NCBI GenBank assembly: GCA_944548615.1
Contig: OX155954.1
Coordinates: forward strand, 1,283,335 to 1,347,334
Reading direction: 5' to 3'
Origin: Micropterix aruncella
Lineage: Eukaryota; Arthropoda; Insecta; Lepidoptera; Micropterigidae
DNA length: 64,000 nucleotides
In this document: one piece after another, positions 1 to 9,755 of the stretch
How positions within the stretch are numbered: the first letter of the stretch is position 1
Layout of the letters: each line of letters starts with the position of its first letter
Notes under the pieces: generated by a model
What the model was told of the DNA's origin: nothing
Databases searched by the model: none
What the model saw: the letters and a program-made list of their open reading frames with translations, nothing else
Program-made: the position numbers and the translations under genes

Positions 1-194
1 TAAAAGCGTGACATGCCCTCATCAATGAAAGGAAGCAGTCAGCTCTTTCCTATTAGTTGGAAAGATTACCTTTAACCTAAATGGATTATTTACAATGAAC
101 GAAACATAAAATATGTAAAAATTCAATATTTTGAAATATTTGATAGTTTTGTGTATATATTCTTTTTAGAATTGATCAATAAGATGATTATAAA

Positions 195-927
<733 letters not shown>

Positions 928-1690
928 CGGGTTCCACAGTATCCTCCAAACCCCCAATACGTTTGTGCGGGTTGGCTCTAAAGGCAAAAAATATCTCACT
1001 GCAAAACCTTTCTCAATAATCGAGAAAGCTTCAGATTGGATTATGGAGGTCGTTTCGGTCTCTAAGCAGTATAAATTCCCTGAAAGTCTCGGATGCACAG
1101 CCCTGCTTCCAGATATAACTCTTTACTCTCTATCTCGGAAGATGGTCCTTATCGTAGAATTAACTGTTCCATGGGAATCAAATATCCCAAAAGACCACGA
1201 GTACAAATTAAATAAATACCATGACCTCGCAAATGCCGTCACCCGGAACGGCTTCACTGTTCACCTTCACGCGGTGGAAGTAGGCGCTCGTGGCCTGCCA
1301 GCTAAATCTTTGTTTCACCATTTTAAAGATCTTTGTCTCTCCAGGAAAATAATCAACTCCTTTCTAGAAAAATTATCTAAAACTGCGATCTCTGCATCTC
1401 AAATTCTATGGCTTCGAAGGGGGAGTGAATGGGTAATAAGGTGGACGCTCACATGTTGCAAGACAGCTGTCCTAAACCTACCACCACCGATCGTTAGTCC
1501 GGAATCCACCCTTCACCTCCCAGAAGTGTATTAATTATATATGATGGGCCCGATTTTTGGTCGGTGAATTCCATGGCAGCTCTCCTGAGAGCACTCATTT
1601 GAGCTTCCCTGAGATGATTAATATAATTTCCAAATTGAATGAGACGATTAATATAATTTCCAATAGAATTCCATGGCAGCGCCGTTTGTA
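928..1690 (+). mobile_element. 5'-truncated non-LTR retrotransposon with RLE-like nuclease domain, copy 1
   Basis: An open frame at 965-1534 encodes the C-terminal end of a retroelement polyprotein. It has a PD dipeptide, then about 14 residues later the motif VELTVPWE, then K/Y-rich and GARGLP motifs, and a closing LWLRRGSEW. The PD-x(n)-hydrophobic-E/D arrangement resembles the restriction-like endonuclease placed after reverse transcriptase in R2-group elements; that is a motif inference and not a family match. The reverse transcriptase itself is missing. The 3' UTR carries the landmarks ATGATGGGCCCGATTTTTGG and GAATTCCATGGCAGC and ends in a twice-repeated ATTAATATAATTTCCAA tail. Three other truncated copies lie at 15288, 25773 and 50713. 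Confidence 0.65.
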
Positions 1691-1758
1691 TTTTATGTAA
1701 AGAAGGCGAGTTTTATATATTTCCTGGTAAATCGTTCCAGAGTCTCGCTTCATGGACA

Positions 1759-2020
1759 CAGAAGAGTAAAAGTAGAAATCATTATTATGACAATGAATTT
1801 TAAGTAAATTGTCTGAAATTGACCGAAGTAAGAGGCCATGGGAACTTAATGATTGGAGATAGGATGGTGTTGATTGGGAGAGAAAAACATGTCATGCGTC
1901 ATCCTGAAGGATAAAACATTTAACGTCTAAAAATTCAAGCAAGAATAACTATAAAAAGAGGTTTAGAATAAAAAATATCTTAGCGCCATAGTTTTTGAGA
2001 ATTATTTCAGAAATCTACAA
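1759..2020. repeat. Direct repeat copy 2
   Basis: Second copy of the 647-927 segment, same orientation, diverged by substitutions and small deletions (for example the stretch after CTTAATG is shortened). It starts after CAGAAGAGTAAAAGTAG and ends at TTTCAGAAATCTACA. Confidence 0.75.
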
Positions 2021-2550
2021 CATTCTTGTTGCGCCATCCCAATATGATGTATTGCCAACATTCGGTAATGGAGAAACATTAGAAGAGGAAGAAGAAAAAG
2101 GCGATGATATCTGTGGTTATCTACATCAAAACTGCGCCATTCTATCTAATGACTAAGTAGTCAATAATATGATAATGGGATGCGCTATCAAAATTTGTAA
2201 ATATCCTGAAATATCTGTAATCCCCTGTTCAAAGTTCGATCATTATTGTTTTATTATCTTTAGTTTGATAGCAAAATAATAATTGTCAAGTTGAAGCCTC
2301 TTAATAACACTATAGCACCTAGTTAGCACTATGACACTTATTTATTGGTTGTAGCGGAAATACATATTTCAAAAACTGTAGGGTGACCAGCAGTCCTATT
2401 ACGAATGCATCTGCTTTTTTCGGTATTATAAAAGCTCTTGTATTAAGTTACCCCTAGCGGCGAGTAGCATTATCGATATTACCAATTCCTTACCGCACTC
2501 GCTTTTCCATCGCATAGTGGCTGCGATAGTTTATTTGCCTGGGTGGTGAG
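2021..2550. other. No recognisable gene
   Basis: At 2026-2155 a short open reading ends in a Glu-rich stretch, but it has no start, no splice context and no recognisable domain. The rest is AT-rich single-copy-looking DNA. Confidence 0.4.
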
Positions 2551-3215
2551 CGGTTTCGGGCAGCTTGGGCCACAAGATCCATTTTGTTCTCAGATTGGCT
2601 CAACTCACGATTCATCTCCTATTCAGAAGCCTCCTTGAGTGGACGGCTAACCCTCAGAGCTGGTGGACCGGTTTCTCCCGGCGGGATTACATCCCGGCGC
2701 CTCTGGACAGTTTGCGCACCGGTCGGCGAAGCCAATCGGTGTGCATTCTGACTAATTGCTGAAGGGGTCTGGAAACTATAGAAATACACTATTTCCTAAG
2801 CAACGGGGTTGGATGTTGACCTGTTGTCATGCCACTCTTGAAACGACCTTGGGCCACTCGATCCCGTGTGACACTACAGGCAAAAAATGCCCAGGTCCAC
2901 TATAAATTCTAATTGAATTACTGCTGTAATACAACAGGTAGAGGTCGCGTAAGCGACTTCAAACCCGTAAACAGTCGGGAGTTAATTCCAGACGGAGATA
3001 TCCTGCGAAAACTGGTAGTTAGGGGGTGAGGCTGCCCGCTGTTACCTTTCCCGGTACCTCGCCGTAAGGCAGGGTCTTAACGGGTTGCTGGTAAACTAGA
3101 CAACAGATTGTCTTGTCTCCAAGTCTTCTACGCTCATCCCACAGCTGAAAGAACGATCTATACTGTTATACCAGCATGGGGTGACGGGTTTGCTCGTTGT
3201 AGTCGACACCGCCCT
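2551..3215 (-). repeat. GTCGAC-bounded dispersed repeat, locus 1
   Basis: A GC-richer island in AT-rich surroundings. Read on the minus strand it begins at GTCGAC and runs through an ACGGGC/GCCCGT-type inverted repeat (here degenerate), a TTTCAGCTGTGGGATGAGCG segment, a GTAGAAGACTTGGAGACAA landmark and TCATTTCAAGAGTGG-type sequence to a CCAATCGGTGTGC-like end. The same order is found at 28891-30252, 52141-53460 and 57820-58445. Reading frames in it are broken differently in each copy. Class of element unknown. Confidence 0.65.
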
Positions 3216-5239
3216 ACTGTCATTTGTTTTAGAGATCTCGGTGTTTTTGAATATTTTCTAAGCAAAAATGGAAAATTGTCATCGGGCACCTGCAGGGCGG
3301 TTCAGGATATGCCACATAAGAGAAGATGATCGCTCCAGCGCTCACAGGAGCTGGTCGCTGTAAAGGCAGTTACTAGAGGTGCCTGTTTAAGATACACATA
3401 CATTTGCATGTCACGCATACACCTGAATCTTTTCTTCTTGCATATACATGCTCGCATGATCTGCTTCATACTCTAGTCGGACCTATGGAAATGGAAATTA
3501 AAAAAAAACGTGGACAAATTCTGTTGACAGTATTAAGCACCCCTATACCTTTTTAAAACGATAAAAATATGTGTATTTCAAACAAGGAGACTCTGCTCGT
3601 CCCACATTTAATAGTTATAATTTATTGTCTATTGTGATAGGTCGAATGGTGAGTGTTCAATTTAATTCTATCAATATAATTGTTACAAAATCTTAATCGA
3701 TTTGGGAAAAATCTAAGTATAATAATAAAAATGCCAATAAATGTGATACTTAACAACTCTGTAATAAATCGAAGACTATTACAATTGTTTGACATTATAA
3801 ATAAGATAAAAAGGAATTTACCGCCTGAGGTTGTAATTGAAGTTACCGCGTGAAGAAGTTATTATAAACGTCGGGTGTGTGAGGGACCACCCCTCACAAG
3901 ACGCCAAATTATTCGATGTGAGGTGGTGGTGTCAACTTACGAGTTATCTACGTATTTAAAGGTGGTTTTGATGGAGCTGAAGATATTTATTGATTGAATC
4001 GATTGAATATTGCCAGTTATAAGGCTTGCCGAATTAACGAGTGCCCGGATTACTTTATCGAGACGCGAGGGTTGCGCGACGGCGGTTATGTAGGAAAGTG
4101 GATGAGGATTGTATGTGTGCTCCTAGTATCTTGTACTGGGCACGGCTCGAGTCTGTGGGATTACAGACTGATGCTTCGAGACTCAGGGAAAATGAGGAAA
4201 GGAAACCAAGGAGCCGGATCTGTTGAGCGACCTCGTAGAGGGGTACCGGATATGCCGTCGCAACCTTGGGGGAAGGTGATCAATCGGGGACTGATAATTT
4301 GGTTGCTTTTTGGTCGGTTTATATAGGCCGTGCAATGATGCAATTTGAAATATTCTGAGTAAAAGTATTGTTTCATCGTTCTGATTCATAGCTGCACGAG
4401 TCAAAATAATAGCTGAATTGTGTCAGTGGATTTCACTGGAAATCGATGCATTTGTTGATCGTATGTAGTGGACTTAAGGTCCGTTACAGGTGTAACAAAC
4501 ATCTTATTTGTAATTAACAGCCCTAATTCTAATATATTCGCTGCTGACCATTTCAGACTATTACCATATCCAAGCACGATGATATTCTCTTCCCAGAAAT
4601 TCTGCAAGAGTCCCATATGTGCATATCGTTCTGCCTGTATTTCGTTAGTAAAAAAAGTGAATGTTTGCCCTTTTGGGCTAAGCAAGTTACCAACCGCCCC
4701 CCCCTCCCCCCCCCCTCCCCCCCCCCACCCATCAACAGACTCAACAATCATTATATTTTCGTTTCTCTTTCAATAAAGCATTGTGTTATTTTAGTTATTT
4801 ACAACAATCATTATATTTTAGGTGAAAAACATACAGTCTCCAATGTGAGCATAGTTTATCTGTTTATGGTATAAACTGGTTAGATGTAAGCATCATAATT
4901 CAATTTCAAAACATATTTAAAAGAATTATTTATAATAATAATAATAATAAAATGCTATTTTGATGAAACAAATCGGCCAGCTTAGTGCGTTGAAACAATA
5001 TTTGACAGCTAACCCTAGCCTAATAGAAAAAAATGTTTTGGGGTAAAAATAAGATAAAACCATTATTAAAATCACTTAGGCAACTCTTATCGAATGTATC
5101 TAACATTAAAATCCAGCAGAAAATTAAACATATATATTTTTAAAAACCAATAAACCTATAATGACCTAGGAAAGGGGGAACGGCTGGGACGAGAGAAATT
5201 TATGAGCTCGAGATAAAATGTTTTTTGAGCCTGCGTTTG
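3216..5239. other. AT-rich intergenic or intronic DNA without recognisable genes
   Basis: The stretch 3994-4326 (+) stays open for 110 codons but has no recognisable domain, homology or splice context; I do not call it a gene. A C-rich tract with few interruptions lies at about 4696-4731, and an (AAT)n run at 4936-4952. Nothing else stands out. Confidence 0.4.
4696..4731. repeat. Poly-C/CCCT simple repeat
   Basis: Runs of 6 to 9 cytosines separated by single T or A. It creates glycine- or proline-rich open frames that are not genes. Confidence 0.9.
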
Positions 5240-5928
5240 AGGGCGAGTACACATTGGGCGCTTTCAAACGCGCGCTTTGCTAACGCGCGTTTTGCGAACC
5301 AAGAGTTTCATATGATGTGTACACGTGCAAGCGCGTGCTTCTGAACAAGCGCGCGTCAGATTTTCATTCGAAAGCGCGTTGCGCGGGTGTCAGCTGCGCG
5401 CTTGTAGATACATGCGCCGCCATTTTGCCGTACATTTGATCGCGCGCTATCGTGTAGGGTGGACGCGTATTCACCAAAATGGAGATTGGGCACTTCGATG
5501 CAGATTTACATATTTATCGATGAAATCCAAAAACGTTCAGGTATTTGGGACATGGAAAGTCCTAATTATAAAAATAAAATAATAAAAATGCGTAATTGGG
5601 AGGAGATTGTTTATACTTTTATAACATGGAGTAAGTCATCAAATGATTTTATAGACATTCTAAAATAATTAAAAAACTTAAGTTCATATTGTCTTAATTT
5701 TGGATACAACGTTACAAACATTCCATGCGTGACTATATCTCGTAATATTGGGTGCACCTACAATTCTCTTTGCCTCTGCCGTCGTCTTTTATAGCGACGG
5801 TATAGGAGCCACACACAAGCAAACACTTCGACGTCCATAACGCTCTATAAACGCCGTGCTAAGAGCGCTGTATGTACACTACTAATGCGCGGCGAACGCA
5901 ACGCTGAGCGCCTAATGTGTACTCGCCT
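5240..5928. mobile_element. PIF/Harbinger-like non-autonomous element with 21-bp TIRs
   Basis: The left end (5241 on, GGGCGAGTACACATTGGGCG) is matched by the reverse complement of the right end (5907-5927), giving GGCGAGTACACATTRGGCGCT as shared terminal inverted repeat. Flanking triplets are TGA on the left and TTA on the right, close to the TWA/TTA 3-bp duplications typical of PIF/Harbinger but not identical. The first 200 bp are packed with GCGCGC steps, unlike the AT-rich neighbourhood. It carries a MADF-domain fragment, the accessory-protein domain known from PIF/Harbinger elements. No DDE transposase is present. Confidence 0.65.
5459..5668 (+). pseudogene. MADF-domain protein fragment
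   Basis: The 69-residue frame contains FIDEIQKRSGIWDMESPNY, followed by KNKIIKMRNWEEI. This matches the first helices of the MADF (Myb/SANT-like) DNA-binding domain, whose signature is a hydrophobic-IE-x5-P-x-LWD start, a YKN-K motif and a W-x-EI helix. The frame ends before the domain's last helix. It sits inside the TIRs of the surrounding element, and PIF/Harbinger elements encode such a protein beside the transposase. It is therefore probably a first-exon remnant of the mobile element's accessory gene and not a host transcription factor. Confidence 0.55.
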
Positions 5929-6383
5929 TAAAGCAATAACAACTCGGTCCTGTCCTTTTACATGTGCTATAATTTTCCTTATTCAATTTCCATTCAATGT
6001 CAAATATGTGATATTTTCTATCTGTCATGCAAAATTCTCCTTCCTTGTCCTTGATTTTTAAAAAACTACGTATAAACATGATTTTGCAATATAAAAAATG
6101 ATTGAAAAGAATCAGATACGTACTTAAGTAGATACGCTAATTTAAAGTGAACACAATAACTTCCTTATATAATCTTAGGTTAATTCGCTAATTTAAAATA
6201 AATGAAATAATTTCCTTATATAATCTGCTGCATAAAATATGTGCCATTTTTTATCACTGATGCAATAATTAGTCCTTGACTTTATTTTTTTTTATTTTTT
6301 TTTATTTTAAACCAGTTGATAGGAATTCCTACACTTGGTTATGTCAAAAACTAACAAAAATAACAAGTATAATATTTAAATAT
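5929..6383. other. AT-rich spacer with a partial dispersed repeat
   Basis: No coding content. The stretch at 6310-6345 (GGAATTCCTACACTTGG) is repeated with substitutions at about 24330-24365, so part of the spacer is an uncharacterised repeat. Confidence 0.4.
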
Positions 6384-7429
6384 TGTAACAAAAACTGCTT
6401 TTTTCATGACATTTCTTTCGCGATTCATGCTTTTCCGTGTGCAGATCCATGTAATTACATGTTTCGGTGTCATTTGCACACGTTTTCTGGCGTCTGTACT
6501 ATTTTTCCGAAGTTTTCTGCTTCATTTTCGTAACGTCGTAATTAAGTCACAACTTGACTTAAAAGTCGACTGTAAAAGTCGTAAAAACCGTTTTCTGACG
6601 TTTAAGAAGGTGTCGAACGCTACGGTTACGGCAATGACGTCTCTATTCTCTTTGGTTCAGCCGGAAACGTCAAAAGGTGACATCACTGTTCTTTCGGGGT
6701 CGTACAGTTTTGCGCCTATCAAAAATGGCATTCTTTGGTGGTTTTGGAGTTTGGAAGCGCAGGCGTAAGAGGGGCTGAGGATCGGCGTCGCTGCCGACGA
6801 GTATAGCGCGGCGCAGTTTTTCAATTCATGTAGTTCTTTTCTGACGGGCGGGCGAGCACCTCTATTATTTTTATACGAATTATCTTTAATCCACCTGCAA
6901 AGCCTCAACTGCCGTAGCGTGGCGGCCTGCTTCTCGGAGCATTTTTTTTGGAGATCGGAGATTCAAATTCCGGACCTACCTACTGTCAACTTTTAGAAGA
7001 TATCCATATACTGCTGTGCTGTGAAGTGATTTATACATCGTGTGCCTTGCACCTTCTTCGTTTTGCTGTGCCCGCGGAGAAGCGGATTAAAGAACTCTGA
7101 AAAGAAGCAACGTGTTCTCATTTCTTTTTTTTTACAGCTGAAGGAAGAATTGCTACCTACGGGCTAAACCAGTGACAAACCTGTGAGACTTACCCACCCT
7201 GTTAAATCTTGTGCTTAATTTTTTTGTATCGAGTTCTGGTTTTTTTTTTAGTTTCAGCTTTAACCTATAAAAAGCTGTGGCGTCCAATATTTTTTGAAAT
7301 TTAGTTTTTTGATGTGTATTTGCTTTGGCATTAATTTATCCTTCCTGCACTCGATTTCTGTTCGTGGTTATTCCACGATTAGGTATAATCAGGTCTAACC
7401 TGGCGTTACATACTAACGTTGCAGTTATA
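6384..7429 (+). repeat. 5' LTR of element 1
   Basis: Begins TGTAAC and ends GTTATA, an imperfect inverted terminal pair. Length 1046 bp, identical in length and, by eye, in sequence to 13609-14654. Open frames in it (for example 6406-6768) recur in the other LTR simply because the LTR is duplicated. Confidence 0.95.
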
Positions 7430-7432
7430 AAC

Positions 7433-7450
7433 TGGCGCCCAACGTGGGGC
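7433..7450 (+). promoter_or_regulatory. Primer binding site, tRNA-Lys(CUU) type
   Basis: TGGCGCCCAACGTGGGGC lies 3 nt downstream of the 5' LTR. It complements 18 nt of the 3' end of the insect tRNA-Lys(CUU), including CCA (tRNA sequence from general knowledge). This fixes the direction of minus-strand DNA synthesis and the LTR edge. Confidence 0.85.
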
Positions 7451-8173
7451 CTTAGAACTGGTTTTAGCCTAAGTAGTAATTCTTTCTTTAGTTTTTGAGA
7501 CACGTCTGCGTTTACTTAAATGTTTTCTTTAATGTTTAACCTGTAACATTTCTTGTAACTTGAATTTAACATTTTAAGCGGTTACCGCGAAAAAGTTCTA
7601 TTGTATACAGACTTGCCGTTTCTTTTTCACATAGTTTTTTAAAGATATTGTATATAATATCTAGTATCATTGTACAGTAGCTCGAGGTACAGTATAGCGG
7701 TTTTCTTTGTAATTTTTTGTTTTTAATTTGTAATCCGACACGGTTGTCGGGAAATAGCCTCGTCAGCAAGATAGAGGCTTGCCGTGTTCGAAGATTGTTA
7801 TAGACTGTTTATTAAATTGTTTTTTTTTGTAAATTTCAGGTCCGAGGATTGAATACTCCGCTCCATTGGTTAAAGGTGTCAGGTGAATAGAGGTGCTCGT
7901 CAGCAATCGTTGAGGTCAGATCGTTCTAGTTATTTATTTTCTAAATTTATTTTTTATTTAAAAAAAAAATATTTCGTTTTTCGTTTTTTTTTTGTTTTTT
8001 TATTGAGCAGAACAATTTTTTATATTTGATTTTTTTACCATAAATAAAAATTTTTTTTTGGTGAATTATTTTTTTGTGAATAATTTTTTAGTTTTTTTTT
8101 AAAAAAAAAAAAATTTTTTTTAAAACTTTTAAATTTTCTGCTTGTTTATATTTTTAATACGCAAGTAGTTGAG
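7451..8173 (+). other. Untranslated leader of element 1
   Basis: Between the primer site and the gag start. AT-rich, with long T and A homopolymers in its last 250 nt. It should hold the packaging signal, but no specific structure is recognised. Confidence 0.6.
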
Positions 8174-9733
8174 ATGGCTTCCCCCGTGCTTGTGTATTAT
8201 TCTGCCTCACACTTAGTTAAAAAAGAATTGGATTACGAATTCAAAATTCGGGAGGTTACCCCGACGCTTGTGGAGTCGATGCGCCGACAGTTTAGTTCGC
8301 TGCTTAAACAGTTTCCGGCAGATTCAATCACGTCGACGGATCTGGATCCCGAGCAAGAGTTTAACGAATGTTCCATTCGACTCTTGTGTCTCCAAGAATT
8401 TGTTGAGGATTTGGTAGAGAACAATACTCGACCTTTGTTTAAACGCGTTTGTACAAAAACAACGCATCTTTTTTATAGAGTATCACGTATAATGTCTGGG
8501 GTTGTACCGACAGCTTCGTTTGAACGTCTTCAGGCGGAGATTTTAGAGATCGTGAAGGTGCTGGAGGAGTGTTCAGATATTGTGAGAGCTCCTAGTCCAA
8601 ATTTACTGCCGTCTACTTCTGTACAGGTAGAGGTGCCTGTGCCGGTACATCCTTTAGGGGTGACATCGGTTTCATCAAATAATCTTTTTGTTCCGTTAGC
8701 CGTTCCAAATGTTTCGAGTGTACCTAATGCGGGTAATTCGGTTTCCGAACCCGAGGTTTTTGTTAGGAATCCGGTCGCTGTCAGCAGGCCGTATGATTTT
8801 ACTAATGAACAGGTGTTAAGGCCTTTGAGTTTAGGGTTTGTGTTTGATGGAAAGTCATGCGTCGTAGAATTCCTGGAACGCCTTGAGGAAAATCGTTTGG
8901 CACGAAATATTTCTGATGCACGGTTGCTGAAATCGGCGTGCGAGTTGTTTCAACATCACGCGCTCGCTTGGTATAGGACGGTTGCTTCCAGGATTGACAA
9001 TTGGCCACAGTTGGCCAAAGAACTTCGCCAAAATTTTGGCAGTCAAACCTTCGACCGCGATATGTTGAAACGGGCTCGCGCTCGAATTCAGAGACCGGAT
9101 GAACCTCTTCATCTTTTTATTACTGAAGTATTGGGCTATTTTAATAAATTATCCAGGCCCTTGCCGGAGGCGGAGCAGCTGACAATCCTAGTACCCAATT
9201 TAAAACCTTACCTGCAACAATGTTTCGCGTACATCCCTGTTCATTCCATACAAGAACTGCTTCATGTGGGGAAACAGCAGGAACTCACGCATGTGGCTAT
9301 AAATGAGTATAATGCTAACCTGCAGGCACTTTCAAAAGCCAAGCCTTCTGCGTCTAGAGCAGTTCACTCTGTCGATTGTACTGGTTCCGGTAATAATGGT
9401 ACGGACGTTCCTCTTGAGGAACATCTTCATCAGTGCACAGTGTCCGCTGTTGATTCTTTATCCACTCGTACTCAAGAATCCCATAGAGGTTCGAGCAATC
9501 GGGGTGGTTTTCACCGAGGTGGTTACTCCCGAGGCAAACCGCATAATGCGGGTGGTCCTCGAGGAGCGTATAGTGGTTACCAGAGGGGTTCACATCACGG
9601 GCACTCCAAGTACTGTTACCGTTGCGGTAAATTTAATTTTACCGTGACAACTTGTCCGGATTGTTCCAAAGGAAATAATTCTCCCAATTCTACTTCGGCC
9701 GATTCAAAAAACTCGAGAACCGAGACAGAGTGA
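8174..9733 (+). CDS. gag: Gag polyprotein of element 1
   Basis: 519 residues. Residues ~215-380 form an all-helical capsid-like region (FLERLEENR, ALAWYRTV, ELRQNFGS, YFNKLSRPLPEAEQL) typical of Ty3/gypsy Gag. Residues ~430-475 are rich in Arg-Gly (RGGFHRGGYSRG, GPRGAYSGYQRG). A zinc-binding motif follows at Cys481, Cys484, Cys494 and Cys497 (C-x2-C-x9-C-x2-C), replacing the canonical retroviral CCHC knuckle; the same spacing is found in the relative at 35-44 kb. The start MASPVLVYY is conserved in that relative. Gag should form the particle and bind genomic RNA. The stop lies inside the hairpin of a -1 frameshift signal. Confidence 0.92.
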   Translation: MASPVLVYYSASHLVKKELDYEFKIREVTPTLVESMRRQFSSLLKQFPADSITSTDLDPEQEFNECSIRLLCLQEFVEDLVENNTRPLFKRVCTKTTHLFYRVSRIMSGVVPTASFERLQAEILEIVKVLEECSDIVRAPSPNLLPSTSVQVEVPVPVHPLGVTSVSSNNLFVPLAVPNVSSVPNAGNSVSEPEVFVRNPVAVSRPYDFTNEQVLRPLSLGFVFDGKSCVVEFLERLEENRLARNISDARLLKSACELFQHHALAWYRTVASRIDNWPQLAKELRQNFGSQTFDRDMLKRARARIQRPDEPLHLFITEVLGYFNKLSRPLPEAEQLTILVPNLKPYLQQCFAYIPVHSIQELLHVGKQQELTHVAINEYNANLQALSKAKPSASRAVHSVDCTGSGNNGTDVPLEEHLHQCTVSAVDSLSTRTQESHRGSSNRGGFHRGGYSRGKPHNAGGPRGAYSGYQRGSHHGHSKYCYRCGKFNFTVTTCPDCSKGNNSPNSTSADSKNSRTETE

Positions 9734-9755
9734 ATGCGTTTGTTCACTCTGTCTC
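9706..9755 (+). promoter_or_regulatory. -1 ribosomal frameshift signal for gag-pol
   Basis: The heptamer A AAA AAC at 9706-9712 is in the Gag frame (codons TCA-AAA-AAC). A 9-nt spacer follows, then a perfect 13-bp hairpin: 9722-9734 (GAGACAGAGTGAA) pairs with 9743-9755 around an 8-nt loop. The Gag stop TGA (9731-9733) is within the 5' arm. Slipping back one base enters the pol frame, which is open from 9679 to 12834. Pol has no AUG near its start, so frameshifting is the expected route. The same arrangement with a different stem is seen in the second element at 40259-40306. Confidence 0.85.

Noticed and set aside
3994..4326. 110-codon unidentified frame
   Set aside because: No domain, no splice sites and no support from context; left as an unassigned open stretch.
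4468..4776. Proline-rich open frame
   Set aside because: Produced by the poly-C tract at 4696-4731.
6406..6768. 120-codon frame that occurs twice (again at 13631-13993) and could look like a conserved gene
   Set aside because: It lies inside the two LTRs of one retrotransposon, so the duplication is explained, and the product has no recognisable domain.
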